From JBEEOW01 sp041191405 (GTDB lineage Bacteria > Bacteroidota > Bacteroidia > Cytophagales > UBA9547), in assembly GCA_041191405.1 (NCBI GenBank), contig JBEEOW010000014.1:33171-97170 (forward strand): a stretch of 64,000 nt of DNA. Direction: 5' to 3'. This document shows positions 33,815 through 42,732 of this stretch, piece after piece; the stretch's first letter is position 1, and each line of letters begins with the position of its first letter. The position numbers and the translations under genes are program-made. Under the pieces are notes generated by a model. The model saw only the letters and a program-made list of their open reading frames with translations, did not search any database and had not been told where the DNA came from.

Positions 33815-34184
33815 TTGAGATTTTTTTGATTTTATTTTGGGCAGATAAAATGTTAATAATTAGTAGCCAAATACTGATTGGGAAAAATACTAAAAATAGA
33901 ATTAAGTTAGCTATTTTATAATTTCCTGTAGATTTTAGCAAGGATATTATTCCCCAATAAATTGATTCAGTTTTGACTAAATCATTTTTATTCATTTTAA
34001 CATGATTCTTTTTACAATATGTTGTATTGTTGTGGCATGTCCAAGAACATTTATTGGGGTTTTCTATTGATGGGTTTATCTTTTGCGAATAATTATTATT
34101 TAAGCGTAAAGTTTCGTTTACTGTAATTATAAATAAAAATGGGAGGAATAAAAGAAAGATTTTTAAATAAAAAGGATAACTCAT
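33801..34184 (-). CDS. Membrane protein with extracytoplasmic cysteine motif
   Basis: 127 residues. A transmembrane helix at residues ~7-22 (LKIFLLFLPFLFIITV), an extracytoplasmic loop with the cysteine and histidine group CSWTCHNNTTYCKKNH (about residues 46-61), then a second helix at ~98-115 (ANLILFLVFFPISIWLLII). The clustered C-x3-C-H...C...H might bind a metal or haem; CSWTCH is not a CxxCH motif, so c-type haem attachment is unlikely. It ends one base before the pirin gene's stop region (34186). Family unknown. Confidence 0.6.
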   Translation of the reverse strand: MSYPFYLKIFLLFLPFLFIITVNETLRLNNNYSQKINPSIENPNKCSWTCHNNTTYCKKNHVKMNKNDLVKTESIYWGIISLLKSTGNYKIANLILFLVFFPISIWLLIINILSAQNKIKKISNAII

Positions 34185-34185
34185 A

Positions 34186-35205
34186 TCAATCTTTAACTTC
34201 TAATGTTCCGTCAGCATGTAATGCAAATCTACCATTCTCTCTTGGGTGAGTTTGTTCTTGATTTGGCCATGGCCAACCACCAAATTGTGTACGTTGGTAT
34301 TCTCTAAAAGTATCTTCAATTTCTTGCTCAGTATTCATCACAAACGGACCATGCTGTACCACCGGTTCATTTATTGGTTTCCCTTGTAGAATCAGTAAAT
34401 AACAATCTTCGCTTCCTGCTTTAATCGTAATATCTTGATTTGATATCACTTTTATTGAATGGTAATTTGAAATGATATGGTTATCAATAGTTATTACATC
34501 TCCTTTATAAAAATAGATGTTTCTATTTACAGTTTGATTTGATTTTGGTAAAGTCCAACTGGCATTTGCATCTAATTTTACAGTCAAAATCATTACTTCA
34601 TTTTCAGCAATTGCCGCCCATGAATCCGGAGTAGGAGTGGGAGCTTTTAAATTATTTAAATTTCCAGCTATTACATTGATTTTTATGTTTTTACCTTCTG
34701 AATCTTTTTCAATTAGTTCAGGAATTGCATCATTCCAAAGCATTTTAAAATGCGGTTTCGCAAATTTTGATTTTTTGGGTAAATTCAACCAAATCTGAAA
34801 AAGTTCTAATGGATTTTCTTTTTCTTGATTTAATAGTGGAAACATTTCTGAGTGCAATACGCCACTTCCAGCAGTCATCCATTGCACATCGCCAGCACCA
34901 AATCTACCCGCAGCACCTAGTGAATCTGTATGGTCAACAATTCCTTCTTTAACAATAGTAATTGTTTCAAAACCTCTGTGTGGGTGATATGGAAAGCCGG
35001 GTACAGTTTTTCCATGATACATTCGCCAACCATCTTTAACTACAAAATCTTGCCCAATCATTCTGCCTGTTAATGAGGCATTTGGTCCCATTTTTTCATT
35101 TCCTTTGGGGAATTCATCTCTATGATGTACACAAAATAAAAATGGATCTTGTGTTTGCCAAGGGAAACCTAATTTGGTGATTTTTAAGATTGGGTTTTCA
35201 GACAT
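34186..35205 (-). CDS. Pirin family protein
   Basis: 339-residue bicupin of the pirin family. The N-terminal cupin holds the metal ligands in YHPHRGFETITIVKEG (residues ~75-90) and in MTAGSGVLHSEMF (residues ~110-122), i.e. the His-His-His-Glu set of iron-binding pirins. The C-terminal cupin (AENEVMILTVKLDANASWTLP onwards) lacks ligands, as usual. Bacterial pirins include quercetin dioxygenases (YhhW) and regulators of pyruvate metabolism; the role here is open. The long C-terminus (EEIEDTFREYQRTQFGGWPWP-like) is standard for the family. Confidence 0.92.
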   Translation of the reverse strand: MSENPILKITKLGFPWQTQDPFLFCVHHRDEFPKGNEKMGPNASLTGRMIGQDFVVKDGWRMYHGKTVPGFPYHPHRGFETITIVKEGIVDHTDSLGAAGRFGAGDVQWMTAGSGVLHSEMFPLLNQEKENPLELFQIWLNLPKKSKFAKPHFKMLWNDAIPELIEKDSEGKNIKINVIAGNLNNLKAPTPTPDSWAAIAENEVMILTVKLDANASWTLPKSNQTVNRNIYFYKGDVITIDNHIISNYHSIKVISNQDITIKAGSEDCYLLILQGKPINEPVVQHGPFVMNTEQEIEDTFREYQRTQFGGWPWPNQEQTHPRENGRFALHADGTLEVKD

Positions 35206-35218
35206 GATTTTGTAAATT

Positions 35219-36430
35219 TTAATTTGATATTAAAGATATATAAAACTTTTCAAGTTTTTTAATTAATGTTTGCCATGAATATTGACTTGACAATTTAAAA
35301 GCATTTTCAGAAATATTAGTTATTAACTCAATATCTGATACTAAGTTTTCAATACTATTTTCAAACTCTTTTTCTGAATTTGCAATAATTAAATTTTCTC
35401 CATCAATATAATTTATTCCTTCGGCACCTATTGATGTACTAATAATTGCCATTTTCATTGAAAGTGCTTCAATAATTTTCAATCTCATTCCTCCACCTGA
35501 AAGTAAAGGAACTATCATAATGTAGTAATTATTTAAAAACGCTACTGCATCAGCCACTTGACCATGAAATATTATTCCCTTTTGATTTAACCCTTCAATA
35601 TTACTTGAAGGATTTTTTCCTGCAATGTGAAGTTCTAACTCTGGCTTTTTCTCAATTATTTGTGGCCAAACTTTTGTTAAAAACCACGATAATCCCTGTA
35701 CATTTGGAGCCCATTCTAAACTACCTAAAAAACAAATTTGATTGTTATTTATTTCGTTTTTTGACTTTTGAAACATCTCCGTATCTACGCCTGCATTAAT
35801 AGTTTCAACAGAAATGTGATTTATATTTTGTTGAGAAAAATATTTTAAAACATATCCTGCGTCTCTTTCAGTAATAGCCACTATTCCGTCAAATTTTAAA
35901 AATGCATGTAACTCAAATTTTTCAATCTGTTTGTGCAAAAGCGCTAAATATTTTTTTTTCAGTAAATTATTTTCAGCAATACTAAGTCTCTTCCAAATTT
36001 CTGATTCAATATTATGTGCTCTTAATACAATTTTTGCATTTGTGTGTTTTCGGATAATGTCAATATATAATGACATATAAATTCCTTCTATATGTATTAT
36101 ATCAGGATTGTGATTCTTTATTATTTCAATTAATTGATGCGTAAATTCTTTACTTATATATCTTTTAATTACATAATTATATTTTGTAAAAAAAGATTTA
36201 ATTAATCCTTTCCAATGGATATCATTATTGATATTGGTGGTGTAAATTGTAGCAATAGCTGGGAAGTTTCCAAGTTCAACAAAATGTTTACTTGTATTGA
36301 AACTTGCTAATATTACATTGTGCCCCAAATCGTGTAATTGCTTGGTTACATTGTATGTTGCTATGTTTCCTCCATCATTTAATGGCCAAGGAAGTCGACT
36401 TGTAATTTGTAAAATAGTTAATTTTTTCAT
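35219..36430 (-). CDS. Family 4 glycosyltransferase
   Basis: 403-residue GT-B enzyme. N-terminal domain LQITSRLPWPLNDGGNIATYN with the glycine-rich loop; inter-domain region NTNNDI to VETINAGVDTEMF near residue 215; C-terminal donor domain ICFLGSLEWAPNVQGLSWFL, LHIAGKNPS, FHGQVADAVAFLNNY, and the motif MIVPLLSGGGMRLKIIEALSMKMAIISTSIGAEGI around residues 305-345. It overlaps by four bases with the GT2 gene upstream, so the pair is one unit, likely for O-antigen or exopolysaccharide. Sugar unknown. Confidence 0.9.
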   Translation of the reverse strand: MKKLTILQITSRLPWPLNDGGNIATYNVTKQLHDLGHNVILASFNTSKHFVELGNFPAIATIYTTNINNDIHWKGLIKSFFTKYNYVIKRYISKEFTHQLIEIIKNHNPDIIHIEGIYMSLYIDIIRKHTNAKIVLRAHNIESEIWKRLSIAENNLLKKKYLALLHKQIEKFELHAFLKFDGIVAITERDAGYVLKYFSQQNINHISVETINAGVDTEMFQKSKNEINNNQICFLGSLEWAPNVQGLSWFLTKVWPQIIEKKPELELHIAGKNPSSNIEGLNQKGIIFHGQVADAVAFLNNYYIMIVPLLSGGGMRLKIIEALSMKMAIISTSIGAEGINYIDGENLIIANSEKEFENSIENLVSDIELITNISENAFKLSSQYSWQTLIKKLEKFYISLISN

Positions 36431-37317
36431 CTTCCTCCTTGAAGTAAAATTTTGCTAATCATCTTAAATTTTTCAAATTTGCCTTTCCTAAGTCTGTTCA
36501 AAGCCATTAAAAATATTGATATATAAACACTTGGTAAACAATACCAAAAGTGTTTTTTTGTAAACTTAATCAGATTAGCAAATAAATAATAATCTGCAAA
36601 ATCAGATTTGCCTTCAACTACATTTGCGCCACTGCTTCCACCTTCCTTGTGATAAACGATTGCATTACTACAATATCCTAATTCCCAAAGTTTTGATTGT
36701 TTAATTTTTTGAGCCCAATCAAGTTCCTCATAAAATAAAAAGTATTCTTCAGGTAATAATCCAATTGTATCCAAACAGTTTTTATTTACAAACATCGAAG
36801 CTCCAATTACATAGTCAAAAGTAAAATCAGGATTTTCATATTTTTTGGTTTCTGTTTCAAATATTCCAATATGTCTCGATAAACCAAGCCATTTATTGTA
36901 CTTACCTCCAACACCTTGCAAAATATTTTTATTGTCAAAATAATATAAACTTGCACCAATAATTCCTTTATTAGGATGATTTTGTGCATAATTTACTAAA
37001 TTACTTAAGGTGTTTTGAGGTATTTCTGTATCATTGTTTAAAATCCAAAAATATTCTGCTGAAAAATGTTTTTGAGCATGCTTTATTCCAACATTATTTC
37101 CAAATGAAAAACCACCATTAAAGCCGGTTTGTATAAACACAATATTTTTTTCAGTACAATATTGCGATAAAATAGCATCAGAGTTATCATTTGAGTTATT
37201 ATCAACAATAATTAATTTGTAATTCGTATAATCAGATTTGAAAATACTATCAATACAAAAAATAGTATCTTTACAATTATTGTAATTTAATATGATAATG
37301 GCAATTTCAGGAATCAT
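36427..37317 (-). CDS. Family 2 glycosyltransferase, rhamnosyltransferase-like
   Basis: 296-residue GT-A enzyme: IAIIILNYNNCKDTIFCIDSIF, LIIVDNNSNDNSDAILSQY, FNGGFSFGNNVGIKHA, the metal site in FWILNNDTEIPQ near residue 97, and the acceptor-side FLFYEELDWAQKIK near 200. A C-terminal hydrophobic helix (FWYCLPSVYISIFLMALNRL) anchors it to the membrane. This is the pattern of the rhamnosyltransferase (RfbF/WbbL) group. It is the first gene of a two-gene unit divergent from the flippase. Confidence 0.9.
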   Translation of the reverse strand: MIPEIAIIILNYNNCKDTIFCIDSIFKSDYTNYKLIIVDNNSNDNSDAILSQYCTEKNIVFIQTGFNGGFSFGNNVGIKHAQKHFSAEYFWILNNDTEIPQNTLSNLVNYAQNHPNKGIIGASLYYFDNKNILQGVGGKYNKWLGLSRHIGIFETETKKYENPDFTFDYVIGASMFVNKNCLDTIGLLPEEYFLFYEELDWAQKIKQSKLWELGYCSNAIVYHKEGGSSGANVVEGKSDFADYYLFANLIKFTKKHFWYCLPSVYISIFLMALNRLRKGKFEKFKMISKILLQGGR

Positions 37318-37341
37318 AGATACAAAGCTACAAGTTTTGAT

Positions 37342-37372
37342 TTTGTTAAGAGCAAATTATTCATTATTTTTG
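37342..37372 (+). promoter_or_regulatory. Housekeeping-type Bacteroidota promoter for the flippase gene
   Basis: TTTG at 37342-37345 and TATTTTTG at 37365-37372 stand exactly 19 bases apart. Transcription would begin near 37379, about 13 bases before the TTG start, which supports that unusual start codon. Confidence 0.7.
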
Positions 37373-37391
37373 TTTAAATACGACATATAAA

Positions 37392-38915
37392 TTGTTTCTA
37401 AAAGCTGGATATATTGGATTGTTAAAATTAATAAAGGCGGTACTTTCGTTGGGGCTTTTATTTTTGTCGATTCACTTTTTTGGTTTAACTAGAGAAAGAG
37501 ATATATTAGTTTTGGTTTTATCTTTTACTGGGATGCTTTCACAAGTTTTTTTTGGACCAATAATTGAAATATTTAGAGTCAAATTTATTACTCAAAGTGC
37601 TAATATTGGTGAAGTTAAAGCTCTTGAAGAGGTAAGTTCGTTAAATTCACTTGTATTTTTATTTTCTAGTATTGTTGTTTTTTTTTTATTAACAAATAGT
37701 TCTTTTTCCTTTCATTTAATTTCTCCAGGAGTTAATCAAATTGATGACATATTTTTTGTTTTATTGATTTTTGCGTCTTTTTCAATTATAACTAATCAAT
37801 TTATTAATCAATTACAGGCATTATTAAATGTATATAATGAATTTTTGATACCTGAAATATTATTGATTATAGGTGTTTTAATAAATATTTTGTTTGTTGT
37901 TTTTTTTCAAAAACAAATCGGAATATTATCATTGATTATAGGTCAATTTGTAACCCAAATACTAAGTGTATTTATTTTTTATATGAAGGCAAAAAAGATT
38001 ATTCCTTCATTTAAACTATTTTCAAAAAAATTAAAAGATGGACTAGTTTATTGGAAATTTGCTGCACCATTTTGGATAACATTTAGTATTGGTCAGTTGG
38101 TTTCATACTCCGAAAAAGCTATTTGTTCTTTTTCGTCCGAAGGTTATGTTTCAATGTTTGATTACTGTAGAAAAATTATTGAAATGCCGATGGCCTTAAT
38201 TTTAGGCATTGTAAGTAGTTATTTATCTGTTAAAATTGCATCATTATTAAGTGAAAAAAAATATTTTGAAGGAGGAGTTTTGATGGTAAAGTCAATTCGT
38301 GGAATGTTTTTAATAGTATTTCCTATTTTATTATTACTGATTTGTAATGGAAATGAAATTTTTCAAATTCTATTCAATACTAAAATGTCATTTGCTTTAA
38401 AATATGATTTTAAAATTAATTTAGCTCTTTTATCTATAATGATTTTTACAATTATAGTAACGTCATTAGTAAATATAGTATTAATTGCTCAAGAAAAAGT
38501 TTTTTTAACAATAACATTAAATGCTATATCTTTAGGTCTAAATGTTGCTTTAAATATTGTGGTTTTTAGTTTTTTTAAAGATAAATTATACTTACTCACT
38601 TTTAATGCAATGTTATGTAGCCTACTTTTGGCTGTTACCCAAATTCGATTTATTGTAAAAGAAATTTATATTATCAAAGATTTTATAAAAATATTGATTT
38701 TATTCATGTTCATGTTATTTGTTTGCTTTTTAGTGTTTTATTTTAAACCGATTTTAATTATTGAAGTTGATTTTTTACATCCAGTTTTTAATTTTGGTAT
38801 AATGTTTTTGCAAGAATTATTAATGTCATTATTGCTTATAGGATTATATTTATTTGTTACCAAATCAGATGAATTCATTTTTTTATTAGATTATTTAAAA
38901 AAGAAAAAAAGTTAA
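37392..38915 (+). CDS. Polysaccharide/lipid flippase of the MATE-MurJ-Wzx superfamily
   Basis: 507-residue inner-membrane protein with about 12-14 hydrophobic helices spread over the whole length. The start is TTG: the frame closes shortly upstream and the promoter leaves no room for a longer protein. IGLLKLIKAVLSLGLLFLSIHFFG, FAAPFWITFSIGQLVSYSEKAI and the central FDYCRKIIEMPMALILGIVSSYLS block resemble MurJ-like and Wzx-like exporters. Placed between glycosyltransferases, it probably flips lipid-linked oligosaccharide rather than lipid II. It is two bases ahead of the next glycosyltransferase gene. Confidence 0.85.
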   Translation: MFLKAGYIGLLKLIKAVLSLGLLFLSIHFFGLTRERDILVLVLSFTGMLSQVFFGPIIEIFRVKFITQSANIGEVKALEEVSSLNSLVFLFSSIVVFFLLTNSSFSFHLISPGVNQIDDIFFVLLIFASFSIITNQFINQLQALLNVYNEFLIPEILLIIGVLINILFVVFFQKQIGILSLIIGQFVTQILSVFIFYMKAKKIIPSFKLFSKKLKDGLVYWKFAAPFWITFSIGQLVSYSEKAICSFSSEGYVSMFDYCRKIIEMPMALILGIVSSYLSVKIASLLSEKKYFEGGVLMVKSIRGMFLIVFPILLLLICNGNEIFQILFNTKMSFALKYDFKINLALLSIMIFTIIVTSLVNIVLIAQEKVFLTITLNAISLGLNVALNIVVFSFFKDKLYLLTFNAMLCSLLLAVTQIRFIVKEIYIIKDFIKILILFMFMLFVCFLVFYFKPILIIEVDFLHPVFNFGIMFLQELLMSLLLIGLYLFVTKSDEFIFLLDYLKKKKS

Positions 38916-38916
38916 T

Positions 38917-40050
38917 ATGCGATTTGTAACATTATTCCCATATACTGAAAATGTTCATTTACATAAAGATGTAGGTTCCATACCTGCAGTTTTAGCAAGG
39001 GATTTTGGTTGGGATGCTGAATTGGTAACCTTACAAAATGAAGATAAATATGAAGTTGATTCGATAGGTAAGTTTCTTAAAATAAGAATTTTACCCAAGT
39101 TTTCTAAAAAAATATATTCATTACCCAATTTAATTTCGTGCATTGTTTACTTAATAACAGAATCACGAAAAATTGATGTTTTAAATTTGTATCATTTTAC
39201 AAAATTTAATACTGCTTTGGTGTTGATTTATAAGTTTTTAAATAAAAGAGGAAAGGTTTATATAAAGTTTGATATAAATGAAAATAATTTAACTGACAAG
39301 TATTTGGCAGATTTAGAAAAGTTTTACTGGAGTAAAGTATTATTACGAGCTATATCTTTTGCTTCTGTTGAAACATCAAAATCGTATAATATTTTAGTCG
39401 GTTCTTTTTTTAAGGAAAATGCAAATAAGCTAATGTTATTAAATAATGGCTTCGACGATTCAAATGCAAATGCTTTAGGTATAAATTTACTTCACACTGA
39501 TAAAAAAGAAAAGATTATTATTACTGTTGGTAGAATTGGTATTTTTGAAAAAAATAATGAGCTATTAATTGATGCACTGAAATTTGTCGATTTAAAAGAG
39601 TGGTCTGTATTTTTTATAGGTCCAATTGAAAATAATTTTAAAGAAAAATCCATTGCTCAATTAAAAAAATATAATCCGGATATTGTTAATAAAATTCATT
39701 TTGTTGGAGCAGTAAACGATAAAAAAACTTTGTTTGAGTACTATAATCGTGCAAAAATTTTTTGTTTAACTTCACGTTCTGAAGGTTATCCACTAGTATT
39801 ACCCGAAGCTTTGTTTTTTGGTAATTATATAATCTCCACTCCAATAGGAGCATCAATTGATATTACACAAAACAATCAAATTGGAGCAATTATTGAAAAT
39901 GAGAATGACCTTTCAAATAAAATCAATGAAATTATCTGTAATGAGCAAATTATTGACGATAATTTTATAAAAGCGAGGGCTTATTTTGAATTAAAATTTT
40001 CATGGACAAGTATTTGCTTTCAAATCAATCAAAAAATTCAAAATTGCTAA
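38917..40050 (+). CDS. Family 4 glycosyltransferase
   Basis: 377-residue GT-B enzyme. The N-terminal half is divergent (RFVTLFPYTENVHLHKDVGSIP). The C-terminal donor domain is clear: IIITVGRIGIFEKNNELLIDALKFV near residue 195, VFFIGPIENNFK, HFVGAVNDKKTLFEYYNRAKIFCLTSRSEGYPLVLPEALFFGNYIISTPIGA (residues ~265-315) with the E-x7-E motif. It begins two bases after the flippase stop and ends two bases before the next gene. Donor and acceptor unknown. Confidence 0.9.
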   Translation: MRFVTLFPYTENVHLHKDVGSIPAVLARDFGWDAELVTLQNEDKYEVDSIGKFLKIRILPKFSKKIYSLPNLISCIVYLITESRKIDVLNLYHFTKFNTALVLIYKFLNKRGKVYIKFDINENNLTDKYLADLEKFYWSKVLLRAISFASVETSKSYNILVGSFFKENANKLMLLNNGFDDSNANALGINLLHTDKKEKIIITVGRIGIFEKNNELLIDALKFVDLKEWSVFFIGPIENNFKEKSIAQLKKYNPDIVNKIHFVGAVNDKKTLFEYYNRAKIFCLTSRSEGYPLVLPEALFFGNYIISTPIGASIDITQNNQIGAIIENENDLSNKINEIICNEQIIDDNFIKARAYFELKFSWTSICFQINQKIQNC

Positions 40051-40051
40051 A

Positions 40052-40729
40052 ATGAGTTCAATTAAAGTATATTACAGAATTTCTGATGCTGGAAATCCTA
40101 AAAAAATTAAGTTAGATTTTGCAACAAAACTGAATTGTTTTCAAAATGCCTTAGCATCATTTCCAAATTCTAATTTTAAAATTTTTGCAGATAATTGTAC
40201 TCCTGAATTACTTTCTAATTTAAAACAATTCAATTTTGAGGTGATTGAATTGAGTTTAGGTAACTCAAAATCATTTATGTATGCTGTAGATTATGCTATT
40301 AAAAATGAAAATGAGGATGATATTGTTTATTTTTTAGAAGATGATTATTTGCACATCGGTCATAACGAAGCATACTTAACTGAAGCTTTATCAAAAGCTG
40401 ATTATACTACTTTATACGACCATCCTGATTATTATAATCATCCTGTTCATAATGGTAATAGAGAAGTTTTTTTAACCAAATCTTCTCATTGGCAAATCGT
40501 AAAAAGTACAACAATGACTTTTGCTGTAAAAGTTAAAACCCTTAAAAATGATTATTTTATTTGGCAATTAGCATGCTCTAGACCGTGTCCTAAAGATTTT
40601 TTAGCTTTTAAGTTTTTAAGACTATTTAATGTTTTAAGATTTAGAAAAAACAGAAAACTTGCAACTCCAATTCCTGGACGTTCAACTCATGCAGAAGTTG
40701 ATTTTATCTCACCTTTCTTTAAATTATAA
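40052..40729 (+). CDS. GT-A-like glycosyltransferase
   Basis: 225 residues. SSIKVYYRISDAGNPKKIKLDFATKLNCFQNAL, DNCTPELL, then the acidic metal motif in DIVYFLEDDYLHIGHNEAYL near residues 90-110, YTTLYDHPDYYNHP, and SSHWQIVKSTTMTFAVKVKTLK. The arrangement matches small GT-A-type transferases found in surface-polysaccharide clusters. The last ~50 residues (RPCPKDFLAFKFLRLFNVLRFRKNRK ... IPGRSTHAEVDFISPF) are basic. It closes the flippase transcription unit and converges on the aldehyde dehydrogenase gene with a one-base gap. Confidence 0.75.
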   Translation: MSSIKVYYRISDAGNPKKIKLDFATKLNCFQNALASFPNSNFKIFADNCTPELLSNLKQFNFEVIELSLGNSKSFMYAVDYAIKNENEDDIVYFLEDDYLHIGHNEAYLTEALSKADYTTLYDHPDYYNHPVHNGNREVFLTKSSHWQIVKSTTMTFAVKVKTLKNDYFIWQLACSRPCPKDFLAFKFLRLFNVLRFRKNRKLATPIPGRSTHAEVDFISPFFKL

Positions 40730-40730
40730 T

Positions 40731-42089
40731 CTATCTCACTACTACCGTTTTTGTATTACAAAACTCTTTAATACCAAAACTTGAAAGCTCTCTTCCGTAG
40801 CCAGAGTTATTGATACCTCCGAAAGGTAATCTTTGGTCTGATTTGCTCATTTCGTTGATAAATACTGCTCCTGCTTGAATGTTATCAATAAAATATTGAG
40901 CTGATTCTTTATTGTTTGTCCACACGCTTGAGGATAAACCTAAATCTGAATCATTTGCCAAAACAAGTGCTTCTTCTTTTGATTTTACTTTAAAAATAGA
41001 GAATATTGGTCCAAAAACTTCTTCATTATAACATGGTGCATTCAATGGAATTTCGTCTAAAATTATTGGACTCAAAAAGTTGCTTTCTGTTTTATCCAAA
41101 TTACCATAAACAACTTTGGCTCCTAACATAATCGTTTTTTCAACCTGACTAAGTACTTCTTGTTTTTGAGAATTACTACTCATTGGTCCTAGTGTTGTTG
41201 TTTCTAAAAGTGGATTACCAATCTTTATTTTATCCTCAATTTTATTTATCAATTTTGATATAAAATCTTGATAAACATTTTCTTGAATAATAAATTTCTT
41301 TGCAGCTATACAACTTTGACCTGCATTTTGTAAACGGGATTTTAATGCAAATTCTGAAGCCAACTCTAAATCAGCATCATCTAAAACAATAAAAGGGTCG
41401 TTACCACCAAGTTCTAGAACTGTTTTTTTAATGTATTTCCCAGCCAAACTAGCTACCGAACTACCAGCTTTTTCACTTCCAGTTAAGGTTACAGCTTTTA
41501 CAGCTTTATGTGCAATTACAGATTCTATATTTTTGCTTTCGCAATTAATATTGGTATATGAATTTTTAGGCAAATGTTTGTTGAAAATATCCTCAATAGC
41601 TTGTGCAGCTAAAGGAACATTGCTAGCATGTTTTACAATAACAGTATTGCCAGCCATTAGTGCTGGTGCTGCAAATCTAAACACTTGCCAAAACGGAAAG
41701 TTCCAAGGCATTACAGCTAGTACCACACCTAAAGGTTGGTAAGTAACAAAACTTTCGCTGTAATCTGTTTTAATTACTTCATTTGCTAAATATTTTTCTC
41801 CAAATTCAGCGTAATGTTTACAAACATTTGCTGATTTTTCAACTTCTAAAATAGCTTCATAAATTGGTTTGCCCATCTCTTTGGAAATGATAGTAGCCAA
41901 AGCTATTTTTTCACTCATCAAAGATTCATAAACACCTAAAAGTTGTTTTCCCTTTTCCTCAAATGAAAGAGATTTTCTTTCATTAAATACGTTATGCGTT
42001 AATTCTATTTTATTTTTAAGTACTTCAATACTATCGTATTTGTACTCAATATTGATTGAATTGTCAAATGGATTGATAGCAATAGGCAT
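40731..42089 (-). CDS. NAD(P)-dependent aldehyde dehydrogenase, succinate-semialdehyde type
   Basis: 452-residue aldehyde dehydrogenase. Catalytic Cys in NAGQSCIAAKKF near residue 256, general-base Glu in TVLELGGNDPFIVLDDADLEL near 222, coenzyme-binding VMPWNFPFWQVFRFAAPALMAGNTV near 127, and Asn of that segment. The length and the wording YNEEVFGPIFSIFK, LPFGGINNSGYGRELSSFGIKEFCN resemble the NAD(P)-dependent succinate-semialdehyde dehydrogenase (Sad/GabD1) group, but substrate cannot be proven by sequence. Alone in its unit, following DUF5606 after a terminator. Confidence 0.9.
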   Translation of the reverse strand: MPIAINPFDNSINIEYKYDSIEVLKNKIELTHNVFNERKSLSFEEKGKQLLGVYESLMSEKIALATIISKEMGKPIYEAILEVEKSANVCKHYAEFGEKYLANEVIKTDYSESFVTYQPLGVVLAVMPWNFPFWQVFRFAAPALMAGNTVIVKHASNVPLAAQAIEDIFNKHLPKNSYTNINCESKNIESVIAHKAVKAVTLTGSEKAGSSVASLAGKYIKKTVLELGGNDPFIVLDDADLELASEFALKSRLQNAGQSCIAAKKFIIQENVYQDFISKLINKIEDKIKIGNPLLETTTLGPMSSNSQKQEVLSQVEKTIMLGAKVVYGNLDKTESNFLSPIILDEIPLNAPCYNEEVFGPIFSIFKVKSKEEALVLANDSDLGLSSSVWTNNKESAQYFIDNIQAGAVFINEMSKSDQRLPFGGINNSGYGRELSSFGIKEFCNTKTVVVR

Positions 42090-42114
42090 AGGAGGGAAGT
42101 TTAAATAGTGAAAA

Positions 42115-42140
42115 AAAAGAGGAGCTTATGCTCCTCTTTT
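42115..42140 (-). terminator. Terminator after the DUF5606 gene
   Basis: AAAAGAGGAGC (42115-42125), TTAT loop, GCTCCTCTTTT (42130-42140), with an A-run on the plus strand that becomes a T-run on the minus strand. The upstream arm overlaps the last codons of the DUF5606 gene, the stop lying in the loop. Confidence 0.82.
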
Positions 42141-42686
42141 ACTTGGTGTATTCGTTGGTTTTCTTGAAACCGATGATTGTGATTTAGCTTTTGAGCCTGA
42201 ACCAGCATCACTTGCTACAGCAACTCCAGATGTTGACGCTGCATTTTCAGTTGCAATTAAGGCAGCACCTTTTTCACCTTCAACACTTTCTAATTCAAAA
42301 ACTTCTGGGTAAAATGAACTGATAATTCCGTACCAAGTTACCATTTTTTTTATGTCCGAAGCATAAACTCTATCTTTATCATATTCAGGAACAATTCCCT
42401 CAATAAAGCTTCTTAGTTCGCTTTCGTTTGATTTTGAGTTAACAGGTAATTCAAGTTTAAATTGAGCATAAACTTTCGCATATACATCTTCTAACATCAC
42501 AGTACCTTCTGCTGTAGTAGTGTAAACAGAGATTTCTTTTAAAATAGAAACTCTACTATTAGCGTTTGCTACCAATTTAGTTTTGTTGGCGTCAAGCGAC
42601 TCCAATATTACACCTGTGCGGGTAGGCTTCAATACTCTATATAAGCCACTTTTTCCCGAAACTGCTGCGATATCTCTTAAATTCAT
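42126..42686 (-). CDS. DUF5606 family protein
   Basis: 186 residues, cytosolic. The N-terminal ~70 residues (MNLRDIAAVSGKSGLYRVLKPTRTGVILESLD, RVSILKEISVYTTTAEGTVMLEDVYAKV) form a small beta-rich unit that is the family hallmark. The middle (ESELRSFIEGIVPEYDKDRVYASDIKKMVTWYGII) is helical. The last ~45 residues are low-complexity Ala/Ser/Lys, presumably disordered. The family is confined to Bacteroidota as far as I know; function unknown. It lies 46 bases downstream of engB on the same strand. Confidence 0.85.
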   Translation of the reverse strand: MNLRDIAAVSGKSGLYRVLKPTRTGVILESLDANKTKLVANANSRVSILKEISVYTTTAEGTVMLEDVYAKVYAQFKLELPVNSKSNESELRSFIEGIVPEYDKDRVYASDIKKMVTWYGIISSFYPEVFELESVEGEKGAALIATENAASTSGVAVASDAGSGSKAKSQSSVSRKPTNTPSKRGA

Positions 42687-42732
42687 CTTAAATTAATAAT
42701 GGTTAAATAAAGAATTTCAAACTTAATAAATT

